This document shows, piece by piece, positions 51,481 through 60,123 of a DNA stretch of 64,000 nt; within the stretch, counting starts at the first letter, position 1; each line of letters opens with the position of its first letter. Under the pieces are notes generated by a model. The model searched no databases. It was not told the DNA's origin and saw nothing but the letters and a program-made list of their open reading frames with translations. The position numbers and the translations under genes are program-made. Source of the DNA: Microbispora oryzae (GTDB lineage: Bacteria; Actinomycetota; Actinomycetes; Streptosporangiales; Streptosporangiaceae); contig NZ_JAFCNB010000013.1 of NCBI RefSeq assembly GCF_017896165.1, positions 124,001 to 188,000 on the forward strand, in the 5' to 3' direction.

Positions 51481-51870
51481 GATCACTCCGTACGTATCAT
51501 GGTCATGCCCTGGCCATGCAGGGCGTACGGAGCGCCGGATCAAACTTCCGGGACGAGCGCCTTTCTGGCGCTGAACCTCACTGACACGCTAACGACCACA
51601 AAACTGACATGTCGTCCATACAGCCGCAAAGCATGACAACCCGGAGATGAAACAAGGACGGCCCGGCACCGGTGGGCAACCCGTCTTCCCAGCTCAGAAC
51701 GCCGACTCCGGGTAAAGAGAGGCGCGCGGGGCTCCGGCTGAAGAAATCGCCATGAGCGTCTCCGGGCGCGCCCCGCCACGGCTAAAAGGTGATCGAGGCC
51801 GACGCCGCCGCGCCGCCTCCGGCGGGCTCTCGGGGAAGCACGCACGGTCGGTGGGGGGCGACAAGCGGGA
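51481..51870. other. Intergenic region between nadD and the polyQ gene
   Basis: 390 bp with no gene I trust. The part next to the polyQ gene contains an interrupted inverted repeat (CCGTACG / CGTACGG flanking the start region) and relatively AT-rich sequence around CTAACGACCACAAAACTGACATG, likely its promoter. Nothing else stands out. Confidence 0.4.
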
Positions 51871-52503
51871 TCACTCCGAAGGATCGCGGTAGAGGCCGCG
51901 CTTGTTGATGTACTGGACGATGCCGTCGGGGACGAGATACCAGATGGGCTCGCCGGCGGCCACGCGGTGCCGGCACTCGGACGAGGAGATCGACAGCGCG
52001 GGGATCTCGACCAGGCTCACCTTGCCCGCCGGAAGCCCGGGATCCAGCAGGGTGTGCCCGGGCCTGGTGCAGCCGACGAAGTGGGCGATCGTGAACAGCT
52101 CGTCGACGTCGCGCCAGCTCAGAATCTGCGCCAGCGCGTCCGCGCCGGTGATGAAGTAAAGCTCGGTGCCGGGGCCGTAGCAGGCCGCGATGTCGCGCAG
52201 GGTGTCGATGGTGTAGGTGGGGCCCGGCCGGTCGATGTCCACCCGGCTCACCGCGAACCGCGGGTTGGACGCGGTGGCGATCACGGTCATCAGGTAACGG
52301 TCCTCGCTGGACGAGACCGCCTGGTCGGCCTTCTGCCAGGGCTGACCGGTCGGGACGAAGACCACCTCGTCGAGATCGAAGTGGTGTGCCACCTCGCTCG
52401 CGGCCACCAGGTGCCCGTGGTGGATCGGGTCGAACGTGCCGCCCATGATTCCCAGCCGCCTGGTTGCGGCCCCATTCCTCATGAAACGGACCATAGCTTG
52501 CAT
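51871..52503 (-). CDS. nadD: Nicotinate-nucleotide adenylyltransferase
   Basis: A nucleotidyltransferase of up to 210 aa with the HxGH motif in [53 protein letters not shown] and the ISSTxIR-type motif [11 protein letters not shown]. It makes nicotinic acid adenine dinucleotide in NAD synthesis. Three starts (52503, 52494, 52482) are possible and none has a clear RBS; the functional domain begins at residue 18. Part of the conserved obgE-proBA-nadD-rsfS block. Confidence 0.94.
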   Translation of the reverse strand: MQAMVRFMRNGAATRRLGIMGGTFDPIHHGHLVAASEVAHHFDLDEVVFVPTGQPWQKADQAVSSSEDRYLMTVIATASNPRFAVSRVDIDRPGPTYTIDTLRDIAACYGPGTELYFITGADALAQILSWRDVDELFTIAHFVGCTRPGHTLLDPGLPAGKVSLVEIPALSISSSECRHRVAAGEPIWYLVPDGIVQYINKRGLYRDPSE

Positions 52504-52686
52504 AGCGGACCGGGGATCACAGGGGTCCCGCGTCGCCTTCGGGCCTCCCTGCCCACCCCCTTGCGGGGCCCCACCGGACCCTCTCCTGACCCCCTTGGGG
52601 CCCTCTCCGGGCCCTCACCGCGCCGCTCGCCCGGCCCCTCCGCGGGTGCCGCGCGTCTCCTGCCCGTGCGACATAGCATGCGGAGC

Positions 52687-53697
52687 ATGACCACTCCCGA
52701 TCGCAATCGCGTGCAGCTGACAGGCATCAGCTCCCGCGCGTACGAACACCCGGCCGACCGGTCCGCGCTGGTCGCGATGCGCTCGCTGACCGGATTCGAC
52801 TCGGTGCTGAAGCGGATGTCTGGGCTGTTCGGCGAGCGTCGCCTGCGCCTGATGTTCCTGGCCTCGGCGGTCCGCACCACCGACACGCAGTTCCGCTCGA
52901 TCTACGACATGGGCCGCGACAGCGCCTACATCCTCGACCTGCACCGGATCCCGGAGATCTACGTGCAGCAGGATCCCAAGGCGTACGCCATGGCGATCGG
53001 CTTCGACGAGCCGTTCATCGTGGTCTCGACAGGGCTGCTCGATCTCATGGACGACGAGGAGCTGCGCTTCGTCATCGGCCACGAGATGTCACACATCCTG
53101 TCCGGTCACGCCGTGTACGGCACGATGCTGGCCATCCTGACCCGCCTCGCGACCCGGGTCGCCTGGATCCCGCTGGGCTACATCGGCCTGAGAGTGATCG
53201 TCGCCGCTCTGGAGGAGTGGCAGCGCAAGGCGGAGATGTCCGCCGACCGGGGTGGCCTGCTCGCGGGCCAGGACCCGGACGCCGCGCTGCGGGCCCTGAT
53301 GAAGCTGGCGGGCGGCTCCCGGCTGCATGAGATGAACATCGAGGCGTTCCTCGACCAGGCCCGCGAGTACGACACCGCAGGCGACGTCCGCGACGGCCTG
53401 CTCAAGGTCCTCAACATGCTGGGCACGACCCACCCCTTCGCCGTGACCCGGGTGGCCGAACTGGACCGGTGGCGCCGCTCCGGCACGTACAACGCGATCC
53501 TGGCCGGCGACTACCCGCGGCGCGAGGACGACGCGAACGCGAGTGTGAGCGAGGAGGTCAAGGCGGCGGCCAACTCCTACCGGGAGTCGTGGGCCCAGTC
53601 GCAGGACCCGTTCATCGGCGTGCTCCGCGACGTTGCCGAAGGAGCCGTCAACGCCGGCGAACGCATCTTCAACCGGTTCGCCCGCCGGGAGAACTAG
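52687..53697 (+). CDS. M48 family metallopeptidase
   Basis: A 336-aa HtpX/M48-type protease. The zinc motif is at residues 132-136 (GHEMSHILSGH), with the third ligand region EMSADRGGLLAGQDPDAALRALMK. No signal peptide is present; hydrophobic segments around residues 145-175 may dip into the membrane. It begins TTPDRNRVQLTGISSRAYEHPADRSALVAM, a conserved actinobacterial form. M48 enzymes take part in membrane protein quality control. It is one of the few plus-strand genes in this block. The start is either here or nine bases upstream. Confidence 0.9.
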   Translation: MTTPDRNRVQLTGISSRAYEHPADRSALVAMRSLTGFDSVLKRMSGLFGERRLRLMFLASAVRTTDTQFRSIYDMGRDSAYILDLHRIPEIYVQQDPKAYAMAIGFDEPFIVVSTGLLDLMDDEELRFVIGHEMSHILSGHAVYGTMLAILTRLATRVAWIPLGYIGLRVIVAALEEWQRKAEMSADRGGLLAGQDPDAALRALMKLAGGSRLHEMNIEAFLDQAREYDTAGDVRDGLLKVLNMLGTTHPFAVTRVAELDRWRRSGTYNAILAGDYPRREDDANASVSEEVKAAANSYRESWAQSQDPFIGVLRDVAEGAVNAGERIFNRFARREN

Positions 53698-53796
53698 CCG
53701 GCCGACCGGCGCGCCGTCACGAACCCGTCGTCACGAACCCGCCGCCGTCATCCGCTGTCACGAGCGGCGGTCACGAGCGCGGGCACCGCGTAGCGG
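53698..53796. repeat. Short degenerate GTCACGA repeats between convergent genes
   Basis: Between 53714 and 53780 the sequence GTCACGAACCCG or GTCACGAGCG recurs four times with a related GTCATCCG. It lies between the M48 protease and the kinase gene and may form alternative small hairpins acting as a terminator. Confidence 0.4.
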
Positions 53797-55341
53797 TCAG
53801 ACGAACAGCGCGACGACCTGGACGGCGGCGGCGCACAGGGCGACGAACCCACCCAGCACGGCCAGAGCACGCAGCCCCTCACGGCGGAGGCCCGGCATCG
53901 CGGCACCGGCCCGTTCGACCTCCCGGCCGAGGATGCCGCCGCTGACGATGCCGAAGGCGACTCCCGCCACCGTGACGGGCACCGCCTGGGACCACCAGTC
54001 GGGCTCCAGGCGGGTCCCGGCCGCGAGCCAGAGCGCGACGAAGGCCGCGGCCGCGGCCGGCAGCCCGGGCCAGGCGGCGGCGGTGAGCAGCGAGCCGGCC
54101 AGGGTCAGCGGGAAGGTCGTCAGCCGGAGTAAGCCGCGGGTCCGGGTCGACTTCCGGTTCCGCACCAGCCAGTGCCCGGCCCACAACGCCCGGGCCAGCA
54201 CGCACAGCGCGGCCGTGATGGCGAACGTCACCAACGGGTAGATCACGGAGACGACCACGCACGGCACGGCCAGCAGCGCCAGCACGAGCAGGGCCGCGTT
54301 CCCGGTCGGTATGCCGGCGGCACGGTCCCCCTGCGTGGTCGCGGGGGGCGCCTCCATCGCCACGGCGGCCCCCGAGGCCACAGCGGGGGTCACAGCGGGG
54401 GCCGCGGCGGTGGCCACGACCGCCGATGGCGCCACGGCGGCCGGAGCCCGGTCGTCCGCCCCGGGCGCCGCGAGCCGGGCCCGCGGCCGGGTCAGCGCCG
54501 CGCGCCGGGCCGCCGGTCCCGGCCTGGCCCCGCGCCCCTCAGACCCCGCACGGGCGAGCCGCGCCAGCCGGTCGGCGAGCAGCGCCGCGGTCGGCCGGCG
54601 CGCCGGGTCGCGGTGGAGGGCGGCCCGCAGGAGCGGCAGCAGGGCGGCGGGCACGCCGACCAGGTCGGCCTTGCCGTTCAGGATCGCGTACATCTGCGAC
54701 TCCGCGGTCCCCCCGCCGAACGTGGGGCGTCCGGTCGCCGCGAACGCCACCGTGGCCGCCCAGCCGTAAACGTCGGCGGGCTCCCCCACCGTCTCACCGG
54801 CGAACAGCTCGGGGGCGCAGTATCCGGGGGTGCCGAGGAACGTCCCGGTCGCGGTGACCCGGGTGGCGTCGAGCACCTGGGCGATCCCGAAGTCGATCAG
54901 GACCGGCTCCCCGTCGCGCACGAGCACGTTGGCCGGCTTGAGGTCCCGGTGGACGACTCCGCCCGCGTGGATGATCGCCAGAGCGGCGGCCAGTCCCTGC
55001 GCCAGCGTGATGAGGCGGCCCTGGGGCAGCGGGCCGCCGTGCCGTACGACGTCGAGGAGTGTCTCCCCCTCGATGTACTCCATCACCAGGTAGGGCCGGT
55101 CTCCGGAGAGGTCGGCGTCCAGGACCCCCGCCACGTACGGGCTCTCCACCCGGCGGAGCGCCCGGACCTCCCGCTCCAGACGGAGCCTCGCGTCCGGGTC
55201 GCCCTCGATCGGGTCGCGCAGCATCTTGACCGCGACCTGGTCCCCCTTGCGGCTGGCGCCGAGGTAGACCTCACCCATGCCACCTCGGCCCAGGCGCTCG
55301 ACCAGCGCGTAGGGGCCGACCCGCCCGAGACGTCCAGCCAT
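53797..55341 (-). CDS. Membrane Ser/Thr protein kinase
   Basis: A 514-aa Hanks-type kinase. Residues 10-265 are the kinase domain: LGRGGMGEVYLG, VAVKML, HRDLKPANVLV, LIDFGIA and GTPGYCAPELF are intact, so it should be active. An Ala/Pro/Arg-rich linker of about 85 residues follows. The C-terminal 170 residues contain about six membrane segments (ALLVLALLAVPCVVVSVIY and others), instead of the single helix and PASTA or sensor domain of PknB types. It lies between proA and the M48 gene, outside the usual conserved order. Substrates unknown. Confidence 0.9.
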   Translation of the reverse strand: MAGRLGRVGPYALVERLGRGGMGEVYLGASRKGDQVAVKMLRDPIEGDPDARLRLEREVRALRRVESPYVAGVLDADLSGDRPYLVMEYIEGETLLDVVRHGGPLPQGRLITLAQGLAAALAIIHAGGVVHRDLKPANVLVRDGEPVLIDFGIAQVLDATRVTATGTFLGTPGYCAPELFAGETVGEPADVYGWAATVAFAATGRPTFGGGTAESQMYAILNGKADLVGVPAALLPLLRAALHRDPARRPTAALLADRLARLARAGSEGRGARPGPAARRAALTRPRARLAAPGADDRAPAAVAPSAVVATAAAPAVTPAVASGAAVAMEAPPATTQGDRAAGIPTGNAALLVLALLAVPCVVVSVIYPLVTFAITAALCVLARALWAGHWLVRNRKSTRTRGLLRLTTFPLTLAGSLLTAAAWPGLPAAAAAFVALWLAAGTRLEPDWWSQAVPVTVAGVAFGIVSGGILGREVERAGAAMPGLRREGLRALAVLGGFVALCAAAVQVVALFV

Positions 55342-55437
55342 AGGAGCGCCAACCCTAGCGGGCCGCACCGACGAATTCCCGGAGGCGCGCCGGGCGGCGT
55401 TTCCCCGCGCTCCTCCGCGTCCGGCCACGGGCCGGGC

Positions 55438-56715
55438 TCACTGCCGGATGTGCCCGTCCCCGGTGTAGATCCACTTGGTGGATGTCAGCTCCGGCAGCCC
55501 CATGGGCCCGCGGGCGTGCAGCTTCTGGGTGGAGATGCCGATCTCGGCCCCGAAGCCGAACTCGCCGCCGTCGGTGAACCGGGTCGAGGCGTTCACCGCG
55601 ACCGCCGCCGAATCGACGGTGGCCGTGAACCTCCGCGCCGCCGGCTGCGACCGGGTGACGATGGCGTCGGTGTGGGCGGAGCCGTACTTCCTGATGTGCG
55701 CGACCGCCTCGTCGAGCGAGTCGACCACGGCGGCGGCGATGTCGAGCGACACGTACTCCTGCGTGTAGTCGTCCTCGCCGGCCGGCACCACGTCGGCGCT
55801 GTAGGCCCGGGTGCGCTCATCGCCGTGCACCGTCACCCCGGCGCCCGCGAGCGCCGCGAGCGCCCTCGGCAGGAACTCGTCGGCGACCGCCGCGTGCACG
55901 AGGAGCGTCTCGGCGGCGTTGCACACCGAGGGACGCTGCGTCTTGGCGTTCATCAGGATCGTGAGCGCCATGTCGAGGTCGGCGTCGGCGTCCACGTAGA
56001 CGTGGCAGTTGCCGACGCCCGTCTCGATCACCGGGACCGTCGACTCCTCGACCACGCTGTTGATGAGGCCGGCGCCGCCGCGCGGGATCAGCACGTCGAC
56101 CAGGCCGCGGGCCCGCAGCAGATGCTTGACCGAGTCGCGGTCGCGGCCGGGCACGAGCCGCACCGCGTCCGCCGGGACCTCGGTGCCGGCCAGCGCCTCC
56201 CGCATGACCCGCACCAGCGCCGTGTTCGACGCGTACGCGCTGGACGACCCGCGCAGCAGGACGGCGTTGCCGCTCTTGAGGCACAGGACGGCCGCGTCCA
56301 CGGTCACGTTGGGACGGCCCTCGTAGATGATCCCCACCACGCCCAGCGGCACCCGGACCTGCCGCAGCTCCAGGCCGTTCGGCAGGGTGCTGCCGCGAAC
56401 GACCTCGCCCACCGGGTCAGGCAGGTCGGCGACCTCGCGGACCGCTGAGGCGATCTTCTCGACCCGCTCCCGGTCGAGCCGCAGCCGGTCGATCATGCCG
56501 GCCGGCGTGCCGGCCTCGCGCGCCCGTTCGACATCGCCCGCGTTGGCCTCGACGATCTCGTCGGCCGCCGCCACCAGCGCGTCCGCCACGGCGCGCAGCG
56601 CGTGGTCCTTGGGCGCGCGGGGCAGCGGTGCCAGGGCCGTCGCGGCGTCCCTGGCCGCCCTCGCGACCTGCATGAACTCCTCAGCCTCGGACATCTGCCT
56701 CGCGCTCCCGTTCAC
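55438..56715 (-). CDS. proA: Gamma-glutamyl phosphate reductase
   Basis: A 425-aa aldehyde-dehydrogenase-superfamily enzyme: [50 protein letters not shown] and the catalytic Cys in [18 protein letters not shown]. It reduces glutamyl phosphate to glutamate semialdehyde with NADPH, the second step of proline synthesis. The GTG start overlaps the proB stop as GTGA; ATG at 56694 (MSEAEEFM) with GAGG close by is an alternative start. Confidence 0.96.
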   Translation of the reverse strand: MNGSARQMSEAEEFMQVARAARDAATALAPLPRAPKDHALRAVADALVAAADEIVEANAGDVERAREAGTPAGMIDRLRLDRERVEKIASAVREVADLPDPVGEVVRGSTLPNGLELRQVRVPLGVVGIIYEGRPNVTVDAAVLCLKSGNAVLLRGSSSAYASNTALVRVMREALAGTEVPADAVRLVPGRDRDSVKHLLRARGLVDVLIPRGGAGLINSVVEESTVPVIETGVGNCHVYVDADADLDMALTILMNAKTQRPSVCNAAETLLVHAAVADEFLPRALAALAGAGVTVHGDERTRAYSADVVPAGEDDYTQEYVSLDIAAAVVDSLDEAVAHIRKYGSAHTDAIVTRSQPAARRFTATVDSAAVAVNASTRFTDGGEFGFGAEIGISTQKLHARGPMGLPELTSTKWIYTGDGHIRQ

Positions 56716-57836
56716 TTGTCGCCTGCCTCAAGTATGACCATGTCATCACGGTGGACGAGCTCACGCTCGTACTCCGGGCCCAGCGTGGACGCCAGCTCCC
56801 GGGTGGACCTCCCGAGCAGTTCGGGGATCTCGGCGGCGTCGTACGCGACGAGCCCGCGAGCGACCGGCACACCGCCGGGGCCGACCAGGTCGACCGGGTC
56901 GCCGGCGGAGAATTCGCCCTCGACCTTGACCACGCCCGCCGGCAGCAGCGACTTGCGCCGCCCGACGACGGCCTCGACCGCGCCCGGGTCGAGATGCAGC
57001 CGTCCCCGGCCCGTGGTGGCGTGGGCCAGCCAGAGCAGCCGGGTGCCGGGGTGACGGCCCCCGGGGCTGAAATAGGTGCCCACGTCTCCGCCGGCGAGCG
57101 CCTGGGCCGCGTGCGCCGCGGCCGTGAGCACGACGGGCACGCCGGCGCCGGTCGCGATGCGCGCGGCCTGCACCTTGGTGACCATGCCGCCGGTGCCGAC
57201 CCGGCCGGACGTGCCCAGCTCGACGCCCTCCAGGTCTTCCGGCCCGCGGACCTCCGCGATCCGCCTCGCCCCGTCCCTGCGCGGATCGCCGTCGTACAGC
57301 GCGTCCACGTCGGACAGCAGCACCATGCCGTCGGCGTGGGTCAGGTGGGCGACCAGCGCCGCCAGCCTGTCGTTGTCGCCGAAGCGGATCTCGTCGGTCG
57401 CCACCGTGTCGTTCTCGTTCACGACCGGGACGATGCCGAGCTCAAGGAGCCTGGCCAGGGTCCGCCGGGCGTTGCGGTGGTGCGACCTGCGCATCATGTC
57501 GTCGGCGGTGAGCAGCACCTGGCCCACCCGCAGGCCGTACCGGGCGAAGGACGAGGTGTAGCGGGCGACCAGCACTCCCTGCCCGACGGAGGCCGCGGCC
57601 TGCTGCGTCGCCAAATCCTTCGGCCGGTCCCGTAAACCGAGCGGCCCGAGCCCCGCCGCGATCGCGCCGGACGAGACGAGCACGATCTGCGTGCCCTCCC
57701 GCCGCCGCGCCGCCAGCACGTCGACGAGCGCGTCGACCCGGTCGACGTCGATCGTCCCCGCCGAGGTCGTCAGGGAGGACGAGCCCACCTTGACGACCAG
57801 CCGCGCGGCCGTACGGATCCGGTCCCTGCCTGACAC
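56712..57836 (-). CDS. proB: Glutamate 5-kinase
   Basis: A 374-aa amino-acid kinase: [51 protein letters not shown] and [15 protein letters not shown], followed by a C-terminal PUA domain ([30 protein letters not shown]). It phosphorylates glutamate for proline synthesis and is usually feedback-inhibited by proline. It lies 45 nt downstream of obgE and is coupled to proA. Confidence 0.97.
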   Translation of the reverse strand: MSGRDRIRTAARLVVKVGSSSLTTSAGTIDVDRVDALVDVLAARRREGTQIVLVSSGAIAAGLGPLGLRDRPKDLATQQAAASVGQGVLVARYTSSFARYGLRVGQVLLTADDMMRRSHHRNARRTLARLLELGIVPVVNENDTVATDEIRFGDNDRLAALVAHLTHADGMVLLSDVDALYDGDPRRDGARRIAEVRGPEDLEGVELGTSGRVGTGGMVTKVQAARIATGAGVPVVLTAAAHAAQALAGGDVGTYFSPGGRHPGTRLLWLAHATTGRGRLHLDPGAVEAVVGRRKSLLPAGVVKVEGEFSAGDPVDLVGPGGVPVARGLVAYDAAEIPELLGRSTRELASTLGPEYERELVHRDDMVILEAGDK

Positions 57837-57881
57837 GCCGCTCCCGTCCGATCTACGATTCCCCCGGCCGTACGCGGCCGG

Positions 57882-59234
57882 TCAGCCGAGCCTTCTGTCG
57901 CTGCCCCGGGGCCCCAGCGCCGCCGCGACCTCGCCCTTCGACGGCTGCCAGTCGAAGACGTAGCCGCCCTCCATGGACCCGATGACCACCTCGGCGCCCG
58001 GCTGCGCCCCGGCCTCCACCAGTGCCTCCTCGACACCGAGCCGTTCCAGGCGGTCCGCGAGGTAGCCGACCGCCTCGTCGTTGGCGAAGTCGGTCTGCCG
58101 GATCCAGCGCTCGGGCTTGTCACCCGTCACCTGGAAGACGCCCTCGCCGACCCGCCGGACGGAGAACCCGGTCTCGCCGAGCTGCTTCGGCCTGATGACC
58201 AGGCGCGTCGGCTCCTCGACCGGCGCCAGCGCGCGGGCCTGCGCCACCATCTCGCCCATCGCGTACGCCAGGGGCCGCAGGCCCTCGTGGCTCGCCGCGG
58301 AGATCTCGAAGACCCGCAGCCCGCGCTCCTCGAGGATCGGCGTCACTATGTCCGCCAGGTCTCTGCCGTCAGGCACGTCGACCTTGTTCAGCGCGACCAG
58401 CCGGGGCCGGTCCTGCAGCGACCCGTACGCCGCGAGCTCGGCCTCGATCACCTCGAAGTCGGTCAGCGGGTCGCGACCGGGCTCGATCGTCGCGCAGTCG
58501 AGGACGTGCACGATCGTCGAGCAACGTTCCACGTGCCGGAGGAACTCGTGCCCCAGCCCCCGGCCCTCCGACGCGCCGGGAATGAGCCCGGGCACGTCGG
58601 CGACGGTGAACACGGTCTCCCCCGCCGTCACGACGCCCAGGTTGGGGATCAACGTGGTGAACGGGTAGTCGGCGATCTTCGGCCGGGCCGCGGACAGCGA
58701 CGCGATCAGCGACGACTTGCCGGCGTTGGGGAAGCCGACCAGCGCCACGTCGGCGACGGTCTTCAGCTCCAGCACGATCTCGGCCTCGTCGCCCGGCTCG
58801 CCCAGCAGCGCGAACCCGGGGGCCTTGCGTTTGGCGTTGGCGAGGGCCGCGTTGCCCAGCCCGCCGAACCCGCCCTGGGCGGCGACGTACCGGGTGCCCG
58901 CGCCGACCAGGTCGACCAGCACCTCGCCGGTCGCCGCGTCCTTGACCACCGTGCCGTTGGGCACGGGCAGCACCATGTCCTCGCCGTTGGCGCCGTCCCG
59001 GTTCGAGCCCATGCCCTGCTTGCCGTTGCCCGCCCGGCGGTGCGGCCGGTGGTGGTAGTCGAGGAGGGTCGCGGTGTTGGGGTCGACCTCCAGGGTCACG
59101 TCGCCCCCGCGCCCCCCGTTGCCGCCGTCCGGGCCGCCGAGCGGCTTGAACTTCTCGCGGTGGATGGAGGCGCAGCCGTTCCCCCCGTCTCCCGCCTTGA
59201 TGTGCAGGACGACGTGGTCCACGAAGTCGGCCAT
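57882..59234 (-). CDS. obgE: Obg family GTPase ObgE
   Basis: A 450-aa protein in the standard order: glycine-rich Obg fold (residues 1-158, [39 protein letters not shown]), G domain (P-loop [35 protein letters not shown]) and a C-terminal OCT domain (about 340-420, [15 protein letters not shown]). It works in 50S subunit maturation and stress response. ATG at 59234 with GGGGGAG upstream. It follows rpmA, as is usual. Confidence 0.97.
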   Translation of the reverse strand: MADFVDHVVLHIKAGDGGNGCASIHREKFKPLGGPDGGNGGRGGDVTLEVDPNTATLLDYHHRPHRRAGNGKQGMGSNRDGANGEDMVLPVPNGTVVKDAATGEVLVDLVGAGTRYVAAQGGFGGLGNAALANAKRKAPGFALLGEPGDEAEIVLELKTVADVALVGFPNAGKSSLIASLSAARPKIADYPFTTLIPNLGVVTAGETVFTVADVPGLIPGASEGRGLGHEFLRHVERCSTIVHVLDCATIEPGRDPLTDFEVIEAELAAYGSLQDRPRLVALNKVDVPDGRDLADIVTPILEERGLRVFEISAASHEGLRPLAYAMGEMVAQARALAPVEEPTRLVIRPKQLGETGFSVRRVGEGVFQVTGDKPERWIRQTDFANDEAVGYLADRLERLGVEEALVEAGAQPGAEVVIGSMEGGYVFDWQPSKGEVAAALGPRGSDRRLG

Positions 59235-59322
59235 CAGCCGCTCCCCCTTCCTGATCAAAAATGAATGAGGCGGACCGAATGCTCGATCCGCCTCATCTCG
59301 CTACGTCGTCGTCCCGGGCGGA

Positions 59323-59580
59323 CTACTCCGCGGCTGGGACGATGCTCACGGCGCGGCGACCGCGCTTGGTGCCGAACTGCACGTGACCGGCGGTCAGCGC
59401 GAACAGCGTGTCGTCGCCGCCGCGGCCGACGTTGTCGCCGGGGTGGAAGTGCGTGCCGCGCTGGCGGACGATGATCTCACCGGCGTTCACCAGCTGGCCG
59501 CCGAAACGCTTGACGCCGAGGCGCTGCGCGTTCGAGTCACGGCCGTTCCGGGTGGACGAGGCGCCCTTCTTGTGTGCCAT
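59323..59580 (-). CDS. rpmA: 50S ribosomal protein L27
   Basis: An 85-aa bL27: [29 protein letters not shown], then [27 protein letters not shown]. The N-terminus is the mature form without the firmicute cleavage extension. It contributes to the peptidyl transferase centre. Located 43 nt after rplU. Confidence 0.98.
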   Translation of the reverse strand: MAHKKGASSTRNGRDSNAQRLGVKRFGGQLVNAGEIIVRQRGTHFHPGDNVGRGGDDTLFALTAGHVQFGTKRGRRAVSIVPAAE

Positions 59581-59623
59581 GGTTCACTCCCTTTCGGGGT
59601 CAGCGGGGGTCGTCCCCCGGGAA

Positions 59624-59938
59624 TTACTGTCCGGGGTTGATGCCGGTGACCTTGACCTGGGTGTACCGCTGACGGTGGCCCTGGCGCTTCTTGTAGCCGG
59701 TCTTGTTCTTGTACTTCAGGATCCGGATCTTCGGACCCTTGGTCTCGCCGAGGATCTCGGCGGTCACCTGGAACTTGGCAAGCGTGGCAGCGTCGGTGGT
59801 GACATCGCCGTCGTTGACGACGAGCACCGCCGGCAGCGACACCGAGGAGCCAACCTCTCCGGCGACCTTGTCCACCTCGAGGACGTCCCCGACGGAGACC
59901 TTCTGCTGCCTGCCGCCGCAACGAACGATCGCGTACAC
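59624..59938 (-). CDS. rplU: 50S ribosomal protein L21
   Basis: A 104-aa bL21: [30 protein letters not shown] and the C-terminal [31 protein letters not shown]. First gene of the rplU-rpmA-obgE unit. The 185 bp between it and rne contain its promoter region; I see no leader structure I can name. Confidence 0.98.
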   Translation of the reverse strand: MYAIVRCGGRQQKVSVGDVLEVDKVAGEVGSSVSLPAVLVVNDGDVTTDAATLAKFQVTAEILGETKGPKIRILKYKNKTGYKKRQGHRQRYTQVKVTGINPGQ

Positions 59939-60123
59939 CGCGGAACCCTTCTACTGGCTCAATGCTGAGATGCGCGCCCCGCATCCAGTCTGCTGTCGAT
60001 CAGATAACCGGCGATCCGGGCAGGCGCGCGTAGCCAGGCACGCCGACACCGAGCGCACCGGATGACCAGGGTACCGGATTCACGGTACCGAGGTCGAACC
60101 GGGCGGACCACCGGAAGCGAGTC

